This document shows positions 9,650-18,751 of a DNA stretch of 64,000 nucleotides, in pieces. The position numbers and the translations under genes were made by a program. The stretch lies in NCBI RefSeq assembly GCF_014762685.1, contig NZ_JABURM010000005.1, positions 1,178,001 to 1,242,000 of the forward strand, given 5' to 3'. Under the pieces are notes generated by a model. It had not been told where the DNA came from and did not search any database. It saw nothing but the letters and a program-made list of their open reading frames with translations. The DNA is from Gracilimonas sp. (GTDB lineage Bacteria; Bacteroidota; Rhodothermia; Balneolales; Balneolaceae). Numbering within the stretch: position 1 is the first letter of the stretch; each line of letters opens with the position of its first letter.

Positions 9650-10268
9650 TTCTATGAAAGCATTAGTAATCGTAGATGTTCAAAATGACTTTTGCCCGGG
9701 AGGAGCGCTGGCCGTTCCCGGCGGTGACAAAGTTATTAAACCCATAAATGAGCTTACAAAATCATTTGACTGTGTTGTTCAAACACAGGATTGGCACCCC
9801 AAAGATCACCTTTCTTTTGCCTCTAACCATGACGGTAAAAATCCATTTGATACAACTGAAATGGATTATGGAGAACAGGTACTTTGGCCCGATCATTGTG
9901 TGCAAGGAACAAAAGGTGCTCAATTTCATCCCGACTTAAATACGAAACCTTCTCAACTCATTGTGCGCAAAGGATTCCGAAGACACATCGACTCTTATTC
10001 AGCCTTTTTTGAAAACGATCAAGAAACGGTAACAGGTCTGAACGGATATTTACAAGAAAGAAATGTGAACGAACTTGTAATTACAGGACTGGCCACTGAT
10101 TTCTGTGTGAAATGGACCGTACTTGATGCCTTAAAATTAGGTTACAAAGTAACCCTGATTGAAGATGCTGTCAGAGGCATCGATATTGAGGGTTCGGTTG
10201 AAACAGCTATGGAAGAAATGAAAGAAGCCGGAGTTCAAATCAGTTATTCTAAAAATCATTTAGAATAA
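9642..10268 (+). CDS. pncA: Nicotinamidase
   Basis: This isochorismatase-fold enzyme hydrolyses nicotinamide to nicotinate and ammonia, feeding the pncB product upstream. With the longer start, the catalytic triad is Asp12 (VDVQNDF), Lys110 (VRKGF) and Cys155 (ATDFCV). The metal site is Asp50, His52 and His56 (QDWHPKDH), with His85 in WPDHCVQGT. Length (208) is normal. Two starts are possible: ATG 9642, overlapping the pncB stop by 8 bases, or ATG 9654, 4 bases after it. The shorter protein (MKALVIVDVQ) matches family N-termini better, but the overlap favours coupling. A bidirectional terminator follows. Confidence 0.93.
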   Translation: MHSSMKALVIVDVQNDFCPGGALAVPGGDKVIKPINELTKSFDCVVQTQDWHPKDHLSFASNHDGKNPFDTTEMDYGEQVLWPDHCVQGTKGAQFHPDLNTKPSQLIVRKGFRRHIDSYSAFFENDQETVTGLNGYLQERNVNELVITGLATDFCVKWTVLDALKLGYKVTLIEDAVRGIDIEGSVETAMEEMKEAGVQISYSKNHLE

Positions 10269-10355
10269 CTGATTCAATCACAGTATTTTTTATCATTGTG
10301 TACCTGGAGCCTAAAGGATTGCTCCATCCTTATGCCCTACCTATGTAATAATATA

Positions 10356-10406
10356 ATAAAGCCCGTTACAAGTACGGAAAACATCCGATTTTATAACGGG
10401 CTTTAT
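10356..10406. terminator. Bidirectional terminator, long loop
   Basis: A perfect 13-bp stem (10356-10368 with 10394-10406) with a 25-base loop lies between convergent pncA and the DUF5723-type gene. A/T-rich flanks are present on both sides. The rest of this intergenic stretch shows nothing else. Confidence 0.7.
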
Positions 10407-10428
10407 GAAAATCTTTTATTTGGCAATT

Positions 10429-11952
10429 TTAAAAACGGATCACAATACCACTCCAGGCTGCGCCAACTGAAGATCCATTGTTTTCAGAATTACCCACCGT
10501 TGAAGCTCCAACTGTAAACTCAAGGAAATTAAAATCGAGTCCAATTCCTGCAGAGTAAGCCGCAGAGGAATATCCCCCAATTCGGGTTCCGGCACGAACA
10601 GGTAAAAAGCCGAAAAAGTGGTACTGAGCACCAAGAGCCAAAACACTCCGGGTTGAATTAATTCCTGCATTATTAAAACCAACTCCGTAATCTAAGGCTA
10701 CTAACAGTTTGCCCATCTCCAGGGAAGCTCCAAAATTATACATGGAAGGTAAATTATACGTCACCGCATCAATATCCTCGGAATTGAAATTGCCATACAC
10801 ATCATTTTTAAGGCTGTCCCCTAAGTTATCGAAGAAATTGTTGAAAGAGTCTTCATCTTGTGCGCCCGAGTAACTGAATTCACCGTCAGCATACACATTT
10901 GAGGCCGACTGGTCATAGCTCAATTTCCCTAAATCAGTTACCGACATTGATAATCTCAAGGTCTTTTGTTTGTTGAAAAACAAAGGAATTGGCAAAGCTG
11001 AGACATCCATTTGCAGTGTAGCACCAAAATCTACCCCAAAGCCTGTAGCCTGTGCTTCTCCAAGATCATCTCCCTCATAATCCACATAGTCCTCAAATTT
11101 TGCATTTTCATCTTGACTGAAAGCAGCTTCATACGCCCGTAACTGGCGAGATAGCTCTCCGATAGTTTGAAGACTGTAGTTAAAATCATGGTTGATAGTG
11201 AATGGGCTGCTCCCGTCACTGCGTGTCATTTGCAAGGTTGAATTAAAATCCAGATCTGCTGTATAAACTCCGTATAAATATTTGGGAGCAACACCCACAA
11301 ACAGCTTGATATCTTTGGCAAACGGAAGGTTTGGAAGATTCATGAGGTGGCGTGCATATCCAACGGATATTTCTGCAAAAGCCACCATGTTGGAATTAAA
11401 ATTGATTGGGGTCGGGGTTGAGAATTTATCCGCATCCAACCCATACGTCAATAATTCAGCCATCCCTTTATTCATCGAAAAATCTTCAGTAATCCGAACC
11501 CGGGAAGCCATGCTGAAGGCCTGTTTTGAGCTCCTGTGCGAGACCCCAATAGGAGCAACACTCAACGTGGTTGCCAATTGTCGTGTATTATTTGGATTAC
11601 TGCCAAACCAATCGTTAAGCATATTGGTACGTGTTTCGCCGGCAATCAATTGACCGGAGGTTAAATACTTATTGTAAACAGCTATATTAACTAAGCTTCC
11701 TCCTGCATTCATCCCAATATTCGCAAAACCAATCGTGGTATTGGAGCGATGTATATCTAACATCAAATTCGCGGGATTCAAAAAATTAGCCTGGTATCCG
11801 TCAACATAAGCCGTTCCGCCGCTTCCCATCCCAAGGGATTGAGCTGTCTGGTGACGAGATTGGGCTAATGCAGAAGCAGCCGTTACTCCAAATATCAGGA
11901 TCACCAATAGTAAGTTTCTCTTCATAGTATTCTTAATAATCAGATTCTTCAT
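10429..11952 (-). CDS. Outer-membrane beta-barrel-like protein, DUF5723 type
   Basis: The 507-residue protein has a signal peptide, best seen if translation begins at the internal ATG 11925 (MKRNLLLVILIFG...ALAQ). The mature part starts with GMGSGGTAYVDGYQANFLNPANL, the pattern of DUF5723/PorV-like Bacteroidota porins. Alternating hydrophobic strands and a strand-like terminus ending GIVIRF, with a final aromatic residue, suit an outer-membrane barrel. It begins 1 base after the stop of the large lipoprotein gene, so the pair is translationally coupled and their products probably act together in the envelope. Function is unknown. Confidence 0.65.
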   Translation of the reverse strand: MKNLIIKNTMKRNLLLVILIFGVTAASALAQSRHQTAQSLGMGSGGTAYVDGYQANFLNPANLMLDIHRSNTTIGFANIGMNAGGSLVNIAVYNKYLTSGQLIAGETRTNMLNDWFGSNPNNTRQLATTLSVAPIGVSHRSSKQAFSMASRVRITEDFSMNKGMAELLTYGLDADKFSTPTPINFNSNMVAFAEISVGYARHLMNLPNLPFAKDIKLFVGVAPKYLYGVYTADLDFNSTLQMTRSDGSSPFTINHDFNYSLQTIGELSRQLRAYEAAFSQDENAKFEDYVDYEGDDLGEAQATGFGVDFGATLQMDVSALPIPLFFNKQKTLRLSMSVTDLGKLSYDQSASNVYADGEFSYSGAQDEDSFNNFFDNLGDSLKNDVYGNFNSEDIDAVTYNLPSMYNFGASLEMGKLLVALDYGVGFNNAGINSTRSVLALGAQYHFFGFLPVRAGTRIGGYSSAAYSAGIGLDFNFLEFTVGASTVGNSENNGSSVGAAWSGIVIRF

Positions 11953-11953
11953 T

Positions 11954-14212
11954 TTAGTTTACCTCCGATTCGATGGTAAATTCAGCATTGACTGACAATG
12001 TTATTGAATCGGTTGTTCTAACTTTCACTTCATCACCGGTGCCATCACCATTCTCATCGGTTGTAAGCAATTCAGCCGATATTTCCAGATATTTGGTTCT
12101 GTAAAGCTGTCGAAGCTGACTCTCAGTTAATGCAATTTGAAGTGAACCTGAAGTAGGATTGGTCGCAAAACGAGAATTTGAATCAATACCTGAAGCTAAA
12201 AGAGTGATACTTTCACCGGATAAAGGAATACTGTCAAACTCATTCTTTAGTGAATCCAAAAAAGCGATATTCAGACGGACCTCCATAGGTAATCCATTCT
12301 CATATTCAATAATTAACCGACCCTCTTTTATAGTTCTTTTATCTCCTTTTTCCGGTGAAGGCATATCCTCCAAATCCTGATCAGTAGTATCGGTAAAAGT
12401 AGCTGCTTGTATTGTTCTGAAAGCAAGTGGCAGGTTAACACTAATCTGCGGACTCAACTCAATAGGTGTGGTTACGGATCCCTCAATATTATCTTCGTTT
12501 ACCACCGCCTTTCCAATGAATCTGATTTCACTGGGGAGATTGTTCAGAAACTCGTTAACATTAGTTCCATTTTCATCAAAAATAACGGCCCCGTTATTAG
12601 CAGCAGGATTAATTTCAAACTTAATGAGCTGTGCATTATTTAAGGATACACCATTTGCATTTAACCCATCAATCTGTGTCGTAACCTCAAATTCAGAACC
12701 GGCATCACCGGTAAGGTAAATCGCCTCTCCTTTACCGTTAACACCTAGAATAGCACCGTACACCATGGCGGGGACTCCAAGGGAGGTAATATAATTAATA
12801 CTCAAAGTCGGTTGAGTAAATTCCAAACCTTCCAGTTGTTTTGACAAATCACTGAGTCCATCAATCTCTGTTAATTCAACTTCGTTACCATTATATAGAT
12901 CCAGCTCATCGATACCGTTATTAGGATCATCAGTGCTAAGCAGAATAGTTTGCGGGACAATTTTACCAAAGGCTTCCTTAACTACCATGTTGTTAATAGA
13001 AACTGATGATGAAACCTGATCGGTTTCTGAAATCACACGCGTTTCTGAACCCGCTCCTGACTGTGTATTTTCGGTAGTCGCTACAATGTTATATTCAATT
13101 TGATTATTTTCGGCATAAATTCTAAATCCGGTCAAATCAACTTGACGAGCAGGTGCACCGCCGTTTCGGGTAATCTCAGTTGAACCGCTATACACAATCT
13201 CTAAAGAGTCAGCCGCATTGAAAGGAGCAGATCGAATACCCGGGAAGGAAATCACCATTTGCTCTACCGTGATGTCAATACTGTTTATGATCTCATCGAT
13301 GCCAAGCTCTCCGGACTCAAGTTCCACGTAATGATTTGGAGTATCAAAAATAAATTCACTGTTATCAAAGTTGGTGACATTAACCATTGCAAAACTTTGG
13401 GATTCCACAGCCGCTTCAACCTGGGAAGCCACTAAATCAACTCCCTCCGCACTTTCTACAATTAATGCATTGGGTTCTTCTTGTGTAAACTGATCTGACC
13501 ATTCTAAAGATACATCCAGGTTAATATCCTGAAGTACATCCCCATTATTAAAGTTCAATACTCCAGAAGCAGTTGTATTATGTGCTACACCGTTTATTGT
13601 TGTTGAGCTGACCAAAGTACTGCCAGATTTCAGATCTAAATAAATTACATCAATATCAATACCAAGATCATTGTTAACGGTTATTTCCAAATCACCACTC
13701 TTGATTGTAGCGCTTACGAAATAGTCAGCATTGCTTCCTATATCTATATTATGGGGAGTTGTTTGCCCCATTGATCCGGGTATAAATGTGCCCGGAGGAA
13801 AGGCTGCTGAACTGCTTCCTGTCAAATCTTCAAAACTTGCAGAACCCAAGGTATCTCCACCCGATGAAAAACTACCCAATTCAATCTCTCCTACTGTTGC
13901 GCTAAAGGAAGTCGGGGCAACATTTACTTCAGGTATGGCATCATTCAAATCTCCAAAATCGAAATCCTGCTCTTTGGAAATAGTAATAAAGTTTTCCCCA
14001 TCCACAGAAAACAGGGAATCCATATCTGCACTTGTTGTATCAATAAGTACATTACTCCCCTGCCCCATGAACTGAAATGTTTTGTTGTACATTATCGGGG
14101 CTTCTATTTTGTGCGAAGTTTTAAAATCCGGTTTTTCAGGAATTTCACAACTTGCAAACGCAAGCCCAATAATAAGCCACGCAAGAATGTGTTTATAGTT
14201 TTGCATTACCAA
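11954..14212 (-). CDS. Large lipoprotein of unknown function
   Basis: The 752-residue protein has a lipoprotein signal (LAFASC, Cys at about residue 22) followed by a beta-rich, Asp/Asn/Ser/Thr-rich chain with no catalytic motif I can recognise. Repeated stretches such as NNDLGIDIDVIYLDLKSGS and LPMEVRLNIAFLDSLKNEF suggest several beta-sandwich domains. It sits between the 42-codon miniprotein gene (4-base gap upstream) and the DUF5723-type barrel gene (1-base gap downstream). A surface or periplasmic partner of that barrel is a reasonable inference from this spacing only. Confidence 0.6.
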   Translation of the reverse strand: MVMQNYKHILAWLIIGLAFASCEIPEKPDFKTSHKIEAPIMYNKTFQFMGQGSNVLIDTTSADMDSLFSVDGENFITISKEQDFDFGDLNDAIPEVNVAPTSFSATVGEIELGSFSSGGDTLGSASFEDLTGSSSAAFPPGTFIPGSMGQTTPHNIDIGSNADYFVSATIKSGDLEITVNNDLGIDIDVIYLDLKSGSTLVSSTTINGVAHNTTASGVLNFNNGDVLQDINLDVSLEWSDQFTQEEPNALIVESAEGVDLVASQVEAAVESQSFAMVNVTNFDNSEFIFDTPNHYVELESGELGIDEIINSIDITVEQMVISFPGIRSAPFNAADSLEIVYSGSTEITRNGGAPARQVDLTGFRIYAENNQIEYNIVATTENTQSGAGSETRVISETDQVSSSVSINNMVVKEAFGKIVPQTILLSTDDPNNGIDELDLYNGNEVELTEIDGLSDLSKQLEGLEFTQPTLSINYITSLGVPAMVYGAILGVNGKGEAIYLTGDAGSEFEVTTQIDGLNANGVSLNNAQLIKFEINPAANNGAVIFDENGTNVNEFLNNLPSEIRFIGKAVVNEDNIEGSVTTPIELSPQISVNLPLAFRTIQAATFTDTTDQDLEDMPSPEKGDKRTIKEGRLIIEYENGLPMEVRLNIAFLDSLKNEFDSIPLSGESITLLASGIDSNSRFATNPTSGSLQIALTESQLRQLYRTKYLEISAELLTTDENGDGTGDEVKVRTTDSITLSVNAEFTIESEVN

Positions 14213-14216
14213 AAAT

Positions 14217-14345
14217 TTATAGATTATTTTTTAAACGTTGCAGTCTGTAGATAAAGCCAAAAGCATAATCTGCAAGAACTCCTAAAGCTATCAAAGCTTG
14301 ATGAATAAAATAAATTAAGAATGCTTCATGTTTATGAAAACGCAT
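14217..14345 (-). CDS. 42-residue membrane miniprotein (too short for standard ORF calling)
   Basis: An ATG at 14345-14343 opens 42 codons ending with TAA at 14217. The product starts MRFHKHEAFLIYFIHQ, continues with a hydrophobic, aromatic stretch (LIALGVLADYAFGFIY) and ends with a basic tail (RLQRLKNNL). This is the layout of a single-pass membrane miniprotein. The stop lies only 4 bases before the ATG of the large lipoprotein gene, so translational coupling is likely. No homologue is recognised. Codon use looks ordinary for the window. Chance occurrence cannot be excluded at this length. Confidence 0.5.
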   Translation of the reverse strand: MRFHKHEAFLIYFIHQALIALGVLADYAFGFIYRLQRLKNNL

Positions 14346-14508
14346 GAATATACAGTGAAATAAATTACTCCGGTTCCAAAGAATATTCCAGCATCACAGG
14401 AAAAAATTTCCGGGCTAAACTATTTCTCTATCCTGCTCACAATTCTCTCTACAATTCGGTATTTTTACAGCTTCGTTTGAACGTCAAAATTAAATTCAAT
14501 TTTTATAA

Positions 14509-16041
14509 ATGTCTGAACAGGAATTATCCCTCTCGGAACAAGAAGAAATTCGCCGGGAAAAACTTGAACAACTCCATGAATTAGGAGTGAACCCCTACCC
14601 TTACTCTTTTGATGTTACTCACACTTCAAAACAAATTTTAGCGAACGAAAAAGAATTACTTCGGGATGAAGAAACCAATCCTGATTCTGAATCTGTGGTT
14701 ATTGCAGGACGGGTAATGTCTCGCCGGATTATGGGGAAAGCTGCCTTTTTCAACCTTCAGGATTCCGAGGGAACCATTCAGGTTTATATCAGGCGAGATG
14801 ATGTAGGCGTTGAACAATACAATACTATCTTTAAGAAGCTGGTGGATATTGGGGATTTTGTAGGGATCAAAGGATTTGTATTTAAAACCCGTACCGAAGA
14901 GACTACCGTACATGCTGAGGAATTTCATTTTCTATCCAAAACCATCCGCCCTATTCCCACTCCCAAAGAAGAGAAAACGGAAGATGGTGAAACAATCATC
15001 CATGATGCCTTCACAGATAAAGAACAGCGCTACCGAATGCGCTATGTGGATCTTATCGTAAATCCTGAGGTTCGCAAAACGTTTCAGCAGCGTACCCAGA
15101 TGGTTCAGGTTATGCGTGAAATGATGAACGCCAGAGGGTATCTCGAGGTAGAAACCCCTATCCTGCAGCCTGTATATGGAGGAGCTGCAGCGAAGCCTTT
15201 TGTAACTCATCACAATGCCCTGGATATGGATTTGTATCTGCGTATTGCCAATGAGTTATATCTGAAAAGACTGATTGTTGGCGGATATGATGGAGTCTAT
15301 GAATTCTCTAAGGATTTTCGCAATGAGGGGCTCTCCCGATTCCATAATCCTGAATTTACCCAGGTTGAATTATACGTGGCCTACAAAGACTATAACTGGA
15401 TGATGGAATTCACCGAAAATATGCTGGAGAAAATTGCTCTTGAACTCCATGGCTCTACCAAAGTTCAGGTAGGTGAAAATGAAATCGATTTTAAAACACC
15501 ATGGCCGAGAATTCCTTTATTTGAAGCGATTGAAAATGAAACCGGTAAAGATTTGTATGGTAAAGACCTCAAAGAACTTCGTGCCATTGCCAAGGAACTG
15601 CATGTGGAAATTGACAAGTCTTTTGGAGCAGGTAAAATTATCGATGAGATTTTTGGTGAATTTGTGGAAGGTAAACTTATACAGCCTACATTCATTACGG
15701 ATTATCCGCTGGAGATGAGCCCGTTAACCAAAAAACATCGCTCCAAGGAAGGATTGGTAGAACGATTTGAGGCTATATGCAATGGAAAAGAGATTGCCAA
15801 TGCTTATACCGAGCTTAACGATCCCATCGATCAGCGTGAACGACTTGAAGAGCAAGCAAAATTACGAGCTGAAGGAGATGATGAAGCGATGACCATTGAC
15901 GAAGACTTCATTCGTGCTCTGGAGTATGGGATGCCTCCTACTGCCGGAATTGGAATCGGTATCGATCGCCTGGCTATGATCATGACCAACTCCGACTCCA
16001 TTCGTGATGTTCTCTTCTTTCCGCAAATGAAACCGGAATAA
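14509..16041 (+). CDS. lysS: Lysyl-tRNA synthetase, class II
   Basis: The 510-residue enzyme charges tRNA-Lys. An N-terminal OB-fold anticodon-binding domain spans about residues 60-170 ([19 protein letters not shown]). The class II catalytic core has motif 1 near [20 protein letters not shown], motif 2 [14 protein letters not shown] and motif 3 [12 protein letters not shown]. Length matches bacterial LysS (about 500). The ATG at 14509 follows an A/T-rich region and no clear Shine-Dalgarno sequence. It is followed at 113 bases by a LolC/E-type permease gene on the same strand, with an inverted repeat between them. Confidence 0.96.
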   Translation: MSEQELSLSEQEEIRREKLEQLHELGVNPYPYSFDVTHTSKQILANEKELLRDEETNPDSESVVIAGRVMSRRIMGKAAFFNLQDSEGTIQVYIRRDDVGVEQYNTIFKKLVDIGDFVGIKGFVFKTRTEETTVHAEEFHFLSKTIRPIPTPKEEKTEDGETIIHDAFTDKEQRYRMRYVDLIVNPEVRKTFQQRTQMVQVMREMMNARGYLEVETPILQPVYGGAAAKPFVTHHNALDMDLYLRIANELYLKRLIVGGYDGVYEFSKDFRNEGLSRFHNPEFTQVELYVAYKDYNWMMEFTENMLEKIALELHGSTKVQVGENEIDFKTPWPRIPLFEAIENETGKDLYGKDLKELRAIAKELHVEIDKSFGAGKIIDEIFGEFVEGKLIQPTFITDYPLEMSPLTKKHRSKEGLVERFEAICNGKEIANAYTELNDPIDQRERLEEQAKLRAEGDDEAMTIDEDFIRALEYGMPPTAGIGIGIDRLAMIMTNSDSIRDVLFFPQMKPE

Positions 16042-16063
16042 CCTAAGGTTAAATACCAATGAT

Positions 16064-16127
16064 CAAATTCCAAACATCAATTTCTCGGTATATGAATACA
16101 AAGGCATTAAAGCTTCTTTGGAATTTG
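16064..16127. repeat. Imperfect dispersed-repeat-like inverted repeat
   Basis: CAAATTCCAAA at 16064-16074 is the exact reverse complement of 16117-16127, with a 42-base loop. The right arm sits inside a run of TTTGGAATTTGGGATTTG type, a motif class often dispersed between genes in environmental genomes. There is no T-tract, so it is a weak candidate for a terminator of lysS. Confidence 0.45.
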
Positions 16128-16153
16128 GGATTTGAAAATTGGAGTTTATTCTA

Positions 16154-17380
16154 ATGAAGTTTGAATGGTATCTCGCCCTTCGCTATTTCAAAGGCTCTCG
16201 AAAAAGCTCAGGCTTCCTTTCGTTCATTAAATATATGTCTATAGCCGGTATAGCTATTGGCGCTGCGGGACTTCTCATCGCCCTTTCCATCGTTCATGGT
16301 TTTAAATCTACAATCAATGGCAAAATTATGGATTTTGCCCCCCATGTAACGGTAAATACCTTCATCAACAGGCCCATTCACCGAGCAGATACTCTACTTA
16401 CCCACTTGGATAGATATCCTGAGATTAAGAGCAAACAAGTGGTTGTGCAGGGGCAGGTGATGATACAAACAAAAGATCAGGTAACCGGAACCACCTTGAA
16501 AGGTGTAGACCTGCAAAAACCAGAATTTGGAGTAGGGAATTACATAACTCGCGGAGAATACAATTTAGAACCGGACTCAGCAGGCATGCCGGGAATTGTA
16601 CTGGGTTCTCAACTGGTAGAACAACTTCAGGCCGATATCGGTTCTGTCATTACCGTTTACACTATTGAGGGAATACCTTCCCTGATAAATTCTCCTGAAA
16701 TCAAACAATTTCGATTAACCGGTATTTATGAAACCGGAATTGATCTGTTTGATGATGTATTTGCTATGGTAGACAGGCAGTATGCCCGCGACCTTTTTAA
16801 ATACAGCGAAACGCAAGCAAATGCTATAGAAATTCGCCTGCACGACGATTCCGAGATCCTTGCTTTCAAAGAGAAACTGGATCAAACTGTTATCTTCCCC
16901 TTCTTCAACGAAACCATCTATACCGTTTTTGGTAATATTTTTGCATGGGTTGAATTACAGGAGAATATGATTCCCCTGGTCATAAGCGGGATGATTGTTG
17001 TTGCCGCTTTCAATTTAATTGGGGCAATTTTAATGATGGTTTTAGAACGCACCCGTGATATTGGGATATTAAAAACCATAGGTAGTAAATCTAAAATGAT
17101 ACGAAGAATTTTCTTAATGGAGGGACTCATGGTAGCTGGAGTTGGCCTCATTATTGGGATTACTATATCCCTGCTTTTCTATTTCCTGCAGGTCAATTAT
17201 CAAATTATCCCCCTCTCGCAGGAAAATTACTATATGTCTTACGCTCCTGTTGAACCGCAGGCCATTGATTTCATCATAGTCTCTATAGTAACCATCATCT
17301 TATCCGGATTAGCTTCCTGGTTCCCTGCTCGTATTGCCGCCAATACTGATCCCGTCAAAGTAATTTCTTTCGGCCGGTAA
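16154..17380 (+). CDS. LolC/LolE-type ABC transporter permease
   Basis: This 408-residue inner-membrane protein has the FtsX/MacB/LolCE layout: a first helix at about 22-45 (GIAIGAAGLLIALSIVHGF), a large periplasmic domain at about 50-260, then three helices (around 275-300, 320-345 and 370-395). The N-terminal EWYLALRYFKGSRKSSGFLSFI and the ERTRDIGILKTIGSKSKMIRRIF coupling loop are typical of LolC/LolE, which extract lipoproteins for transfer to LolA. The start was set at ATG 16154; the in-frame TTG at 16139 adds only five residues. No ATPase gene (lolD) lies next to it, so the partner must be elsewhere. Confidence 0.88.
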   Translation: MKFEWYLALRYFKGSRKSSGFLSFIKYMSIAGIAIGAAGLLIALSIVHGFKSTINGKIMDFAPHVTVNTFINRPIHRADTLLTHLDRYPEIKSKQVVVQGQVMIQTKDQVTGTTLKGVDLQKPEFGVGNYITRGEYNLEPDSAGMPGIVLGSQLVEQLQADIGSVITVYTIEGIPSLINSPEIKQFRLTGIYETGIDLFDDVFAMVDRQYARDLFKYSETQANAIEIRLHDDSEILAFKEKLDQTVIFPFFNETIYTVFGNIFAWVELQENMIPLVISGMIVVAAFNLIGAILMMVLERTRDIGILKTIGSKSKMIRRIFLMEGLMVAGVGLIIGITISLLFYFLQVNYQIIPLSQENYYMSYAPVEPQAIDFIIVSIVTIILSGLASWFPARIAANTDPVKVISFGR

Positions 17381-17388
17381 TTAGCCCA

Positions 17389-17422
17389 TAAAAAAAGCCC
17401 GGTGACATTACTCAACGGGCTT
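17389..17422. terminator. Bidirectional terminator
   Basis: The arms AAGCCCG (17395-17401) and CGGGCTT (17416-17422) enclose a 14-base loop. On the - strand the stem is followed by seven T residues, giving a classical terminator for ald. On the + strand it closes the permease transcript. Confidence 0.8.
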
Positions 17423-17445
17423 AGCTTTCACATGTTAAAAGCTTA

Positions 17446-18561
17446 TCAATTCAGTACAGAATCAACATCTTCCCACTTCATGCCAAATGCTTCTGCAACA
17501 TCTTGATAGACGATAGATCCGTCAGCAATGTTCAAGCCTTTGAGAAGCTCAGGATCATCTTTAAGAGCCTGTTTCCATCCTTTATTAGCAAGTTGCACTG
17601 CATAAGGCAAGGTCACGTTAGTCAGTCCCATCGTAGAAGTATAAGGTACTGCTCCGGGCATATTAGCCACGCAATAATGCACAACATCTTCCACCACGTA
17701 CACCGGATCTTTATGAGTTGTTGGCTTAGAAGTCTCAAAGCATCCGCCCTGATCAATGGCAACATCCACTAATACGGTTCCGGGTTTCATTTCCTTGAGC
17801 ATATCACGGGTGATAAGATGTGGGGCTTTAGCTCCAGGTTTCAGGACTGCACCAATCACAAGGTCTACATCCGGAAGCATTTTCCGAATATTGGCTTCAG
17901 ATGAAAACATGGTCGTTACATTTTTCTCCATAACATCATCCAGGTAACGCAGACGAGGCATATTAATATCCATAATAGTTGTTTTGGCCCCCATTCCTGC
18001 GGCTATTTTGGCAGCATTCACCCCTACAATACCGCCGCCAAGTACTAATACGTTAGCGGGAGGCACACCGGGGATTCCCCCCATCAATACACCACGTCCG
18101 CCTTTAGGTTTTTCCAGATAAATGGCGCCTTCCTGGGCAGCCATACGTCCGGCTACTTCACTCATTGGGATTAACAAAGGAAGAGAACGGTCGGCTTTTT
18201 CCACCGTTTCATAAGCAATGGCAATACATTTCGAATCAACCACTGCTTTGGTAAGGGCTTCTTCTGCAGCAAAGTGAAAATAGGTAAAAATAACCTGCCC
18301 TTTTCGCATGCGCGGGTATTCAACCGCTATAGGTTCTTTTACCTTCATGATCATTTCGGCTTTCTTCCAAACCTCTTCAACATCATCAATAATAGTAGCA
18401 CCGGCATCAATGTATTGTTGATTACTGAAGCCACTGCCAACTCCTGCATTATTTTCAATTAAAACTTCATGTCCGTTACGCTTTAGTTGAACCACGCCAC
18501 CGGGTTGAATAGCTACCCTGTTTTCGTGGGTTTTAATCTCTTTAGGAACTCCAATAATCAT
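17446..18561 (-). CDS. ald: Alanine dehydrogenase
   Basis: This 371-residue enzyme interconverts L-alanine and pyruvate plus ammonia with NAD. The N-terminus (GVPKEIKTHENRVAIQP) is the family signature. Lys75 (MKVKEP) and His96 (TYFHFAAE) are at the same positions as the catalytic residues of the mycobacterial enzyme. VLVLGGGIVGVNAAK is the Rossmann loop, and the length is exactly typical. A candidate -7 element lies about 40 bases upstream of the ATG. It is a single-gene unit ended by a strong terminator. Confidence 0.96.
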   Translation of the reverse strand: MIIGVPKEIKTHENRVAIQPGGVVQLKRNGHEVLIENNAGVGSGFSNQQYIDAGATIIDDVEEVWKKAEMIMKVKEPIAVEYPRMRKGQVIFTYFHFAAEEALTKAVVDSKCIAIAYETVEKADRSLPLLIPMSEVAGRMAAQEGAIYLEKPKGGRGVLMGGIPGVPPANVLVLGGGIVGVNAAKIAAGMGAKTTIMDINMPRLRYLDDVMEKNVTTMFSSEANIRKMLPDVDLVIGAVLKPGAKAPHLITRDMLKEMKPGTVLVDVAIDQGGCFETSKPTTHKDPVYVVEDVVHYCVANMPGAVPYTSTMGLTNVTLPYAVQLANKGWKQALKDDPELLKGLNIADGSIVYQDVAEAFGMKWEDVDSVLN

Positions 18562-18599
18562 GATATAAACATTTTAGTTAGGCTGTTGTTTTTGGGACG

Positions 18600-18607
18600 C
18601 AAAGGTA
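18600..18607 (-). promoter_or_regulatory. Candidate -7 promoter element for ald
   Basis: The - strand reads TACCTTTG, matching the Bacteroidota TAnnTTTG element, 39 bases upstream of the ald ATG. No clear TTTG-type -33 box is visible at the usual spacing, so support is partial. Confidence 0.45.
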
Positions 18608-18751
18608 GGCATTTTTCCGGAAAACTGGATAATGAATATTTGCTAATACTCCTTCTTTTCAATTATGTTATTTGATGTTAAATGGCCAAATGTTTGGATC
18701 ATTTACCCTAAATTTATAAAAATATTTTTCGGAACTAAGCTAAAGCGCATT

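Noticed and set aside
10296-10517. 73-codon frame after pncA
   Set aside because: It crosses the terminator hairpin and runs antisense into the barrel gene.
18665-18751. 29-codon extension of the metalloprotease
   Set aside because: It would bury the lipoprotein signal; ATG 18752 gives a proper lipobox.
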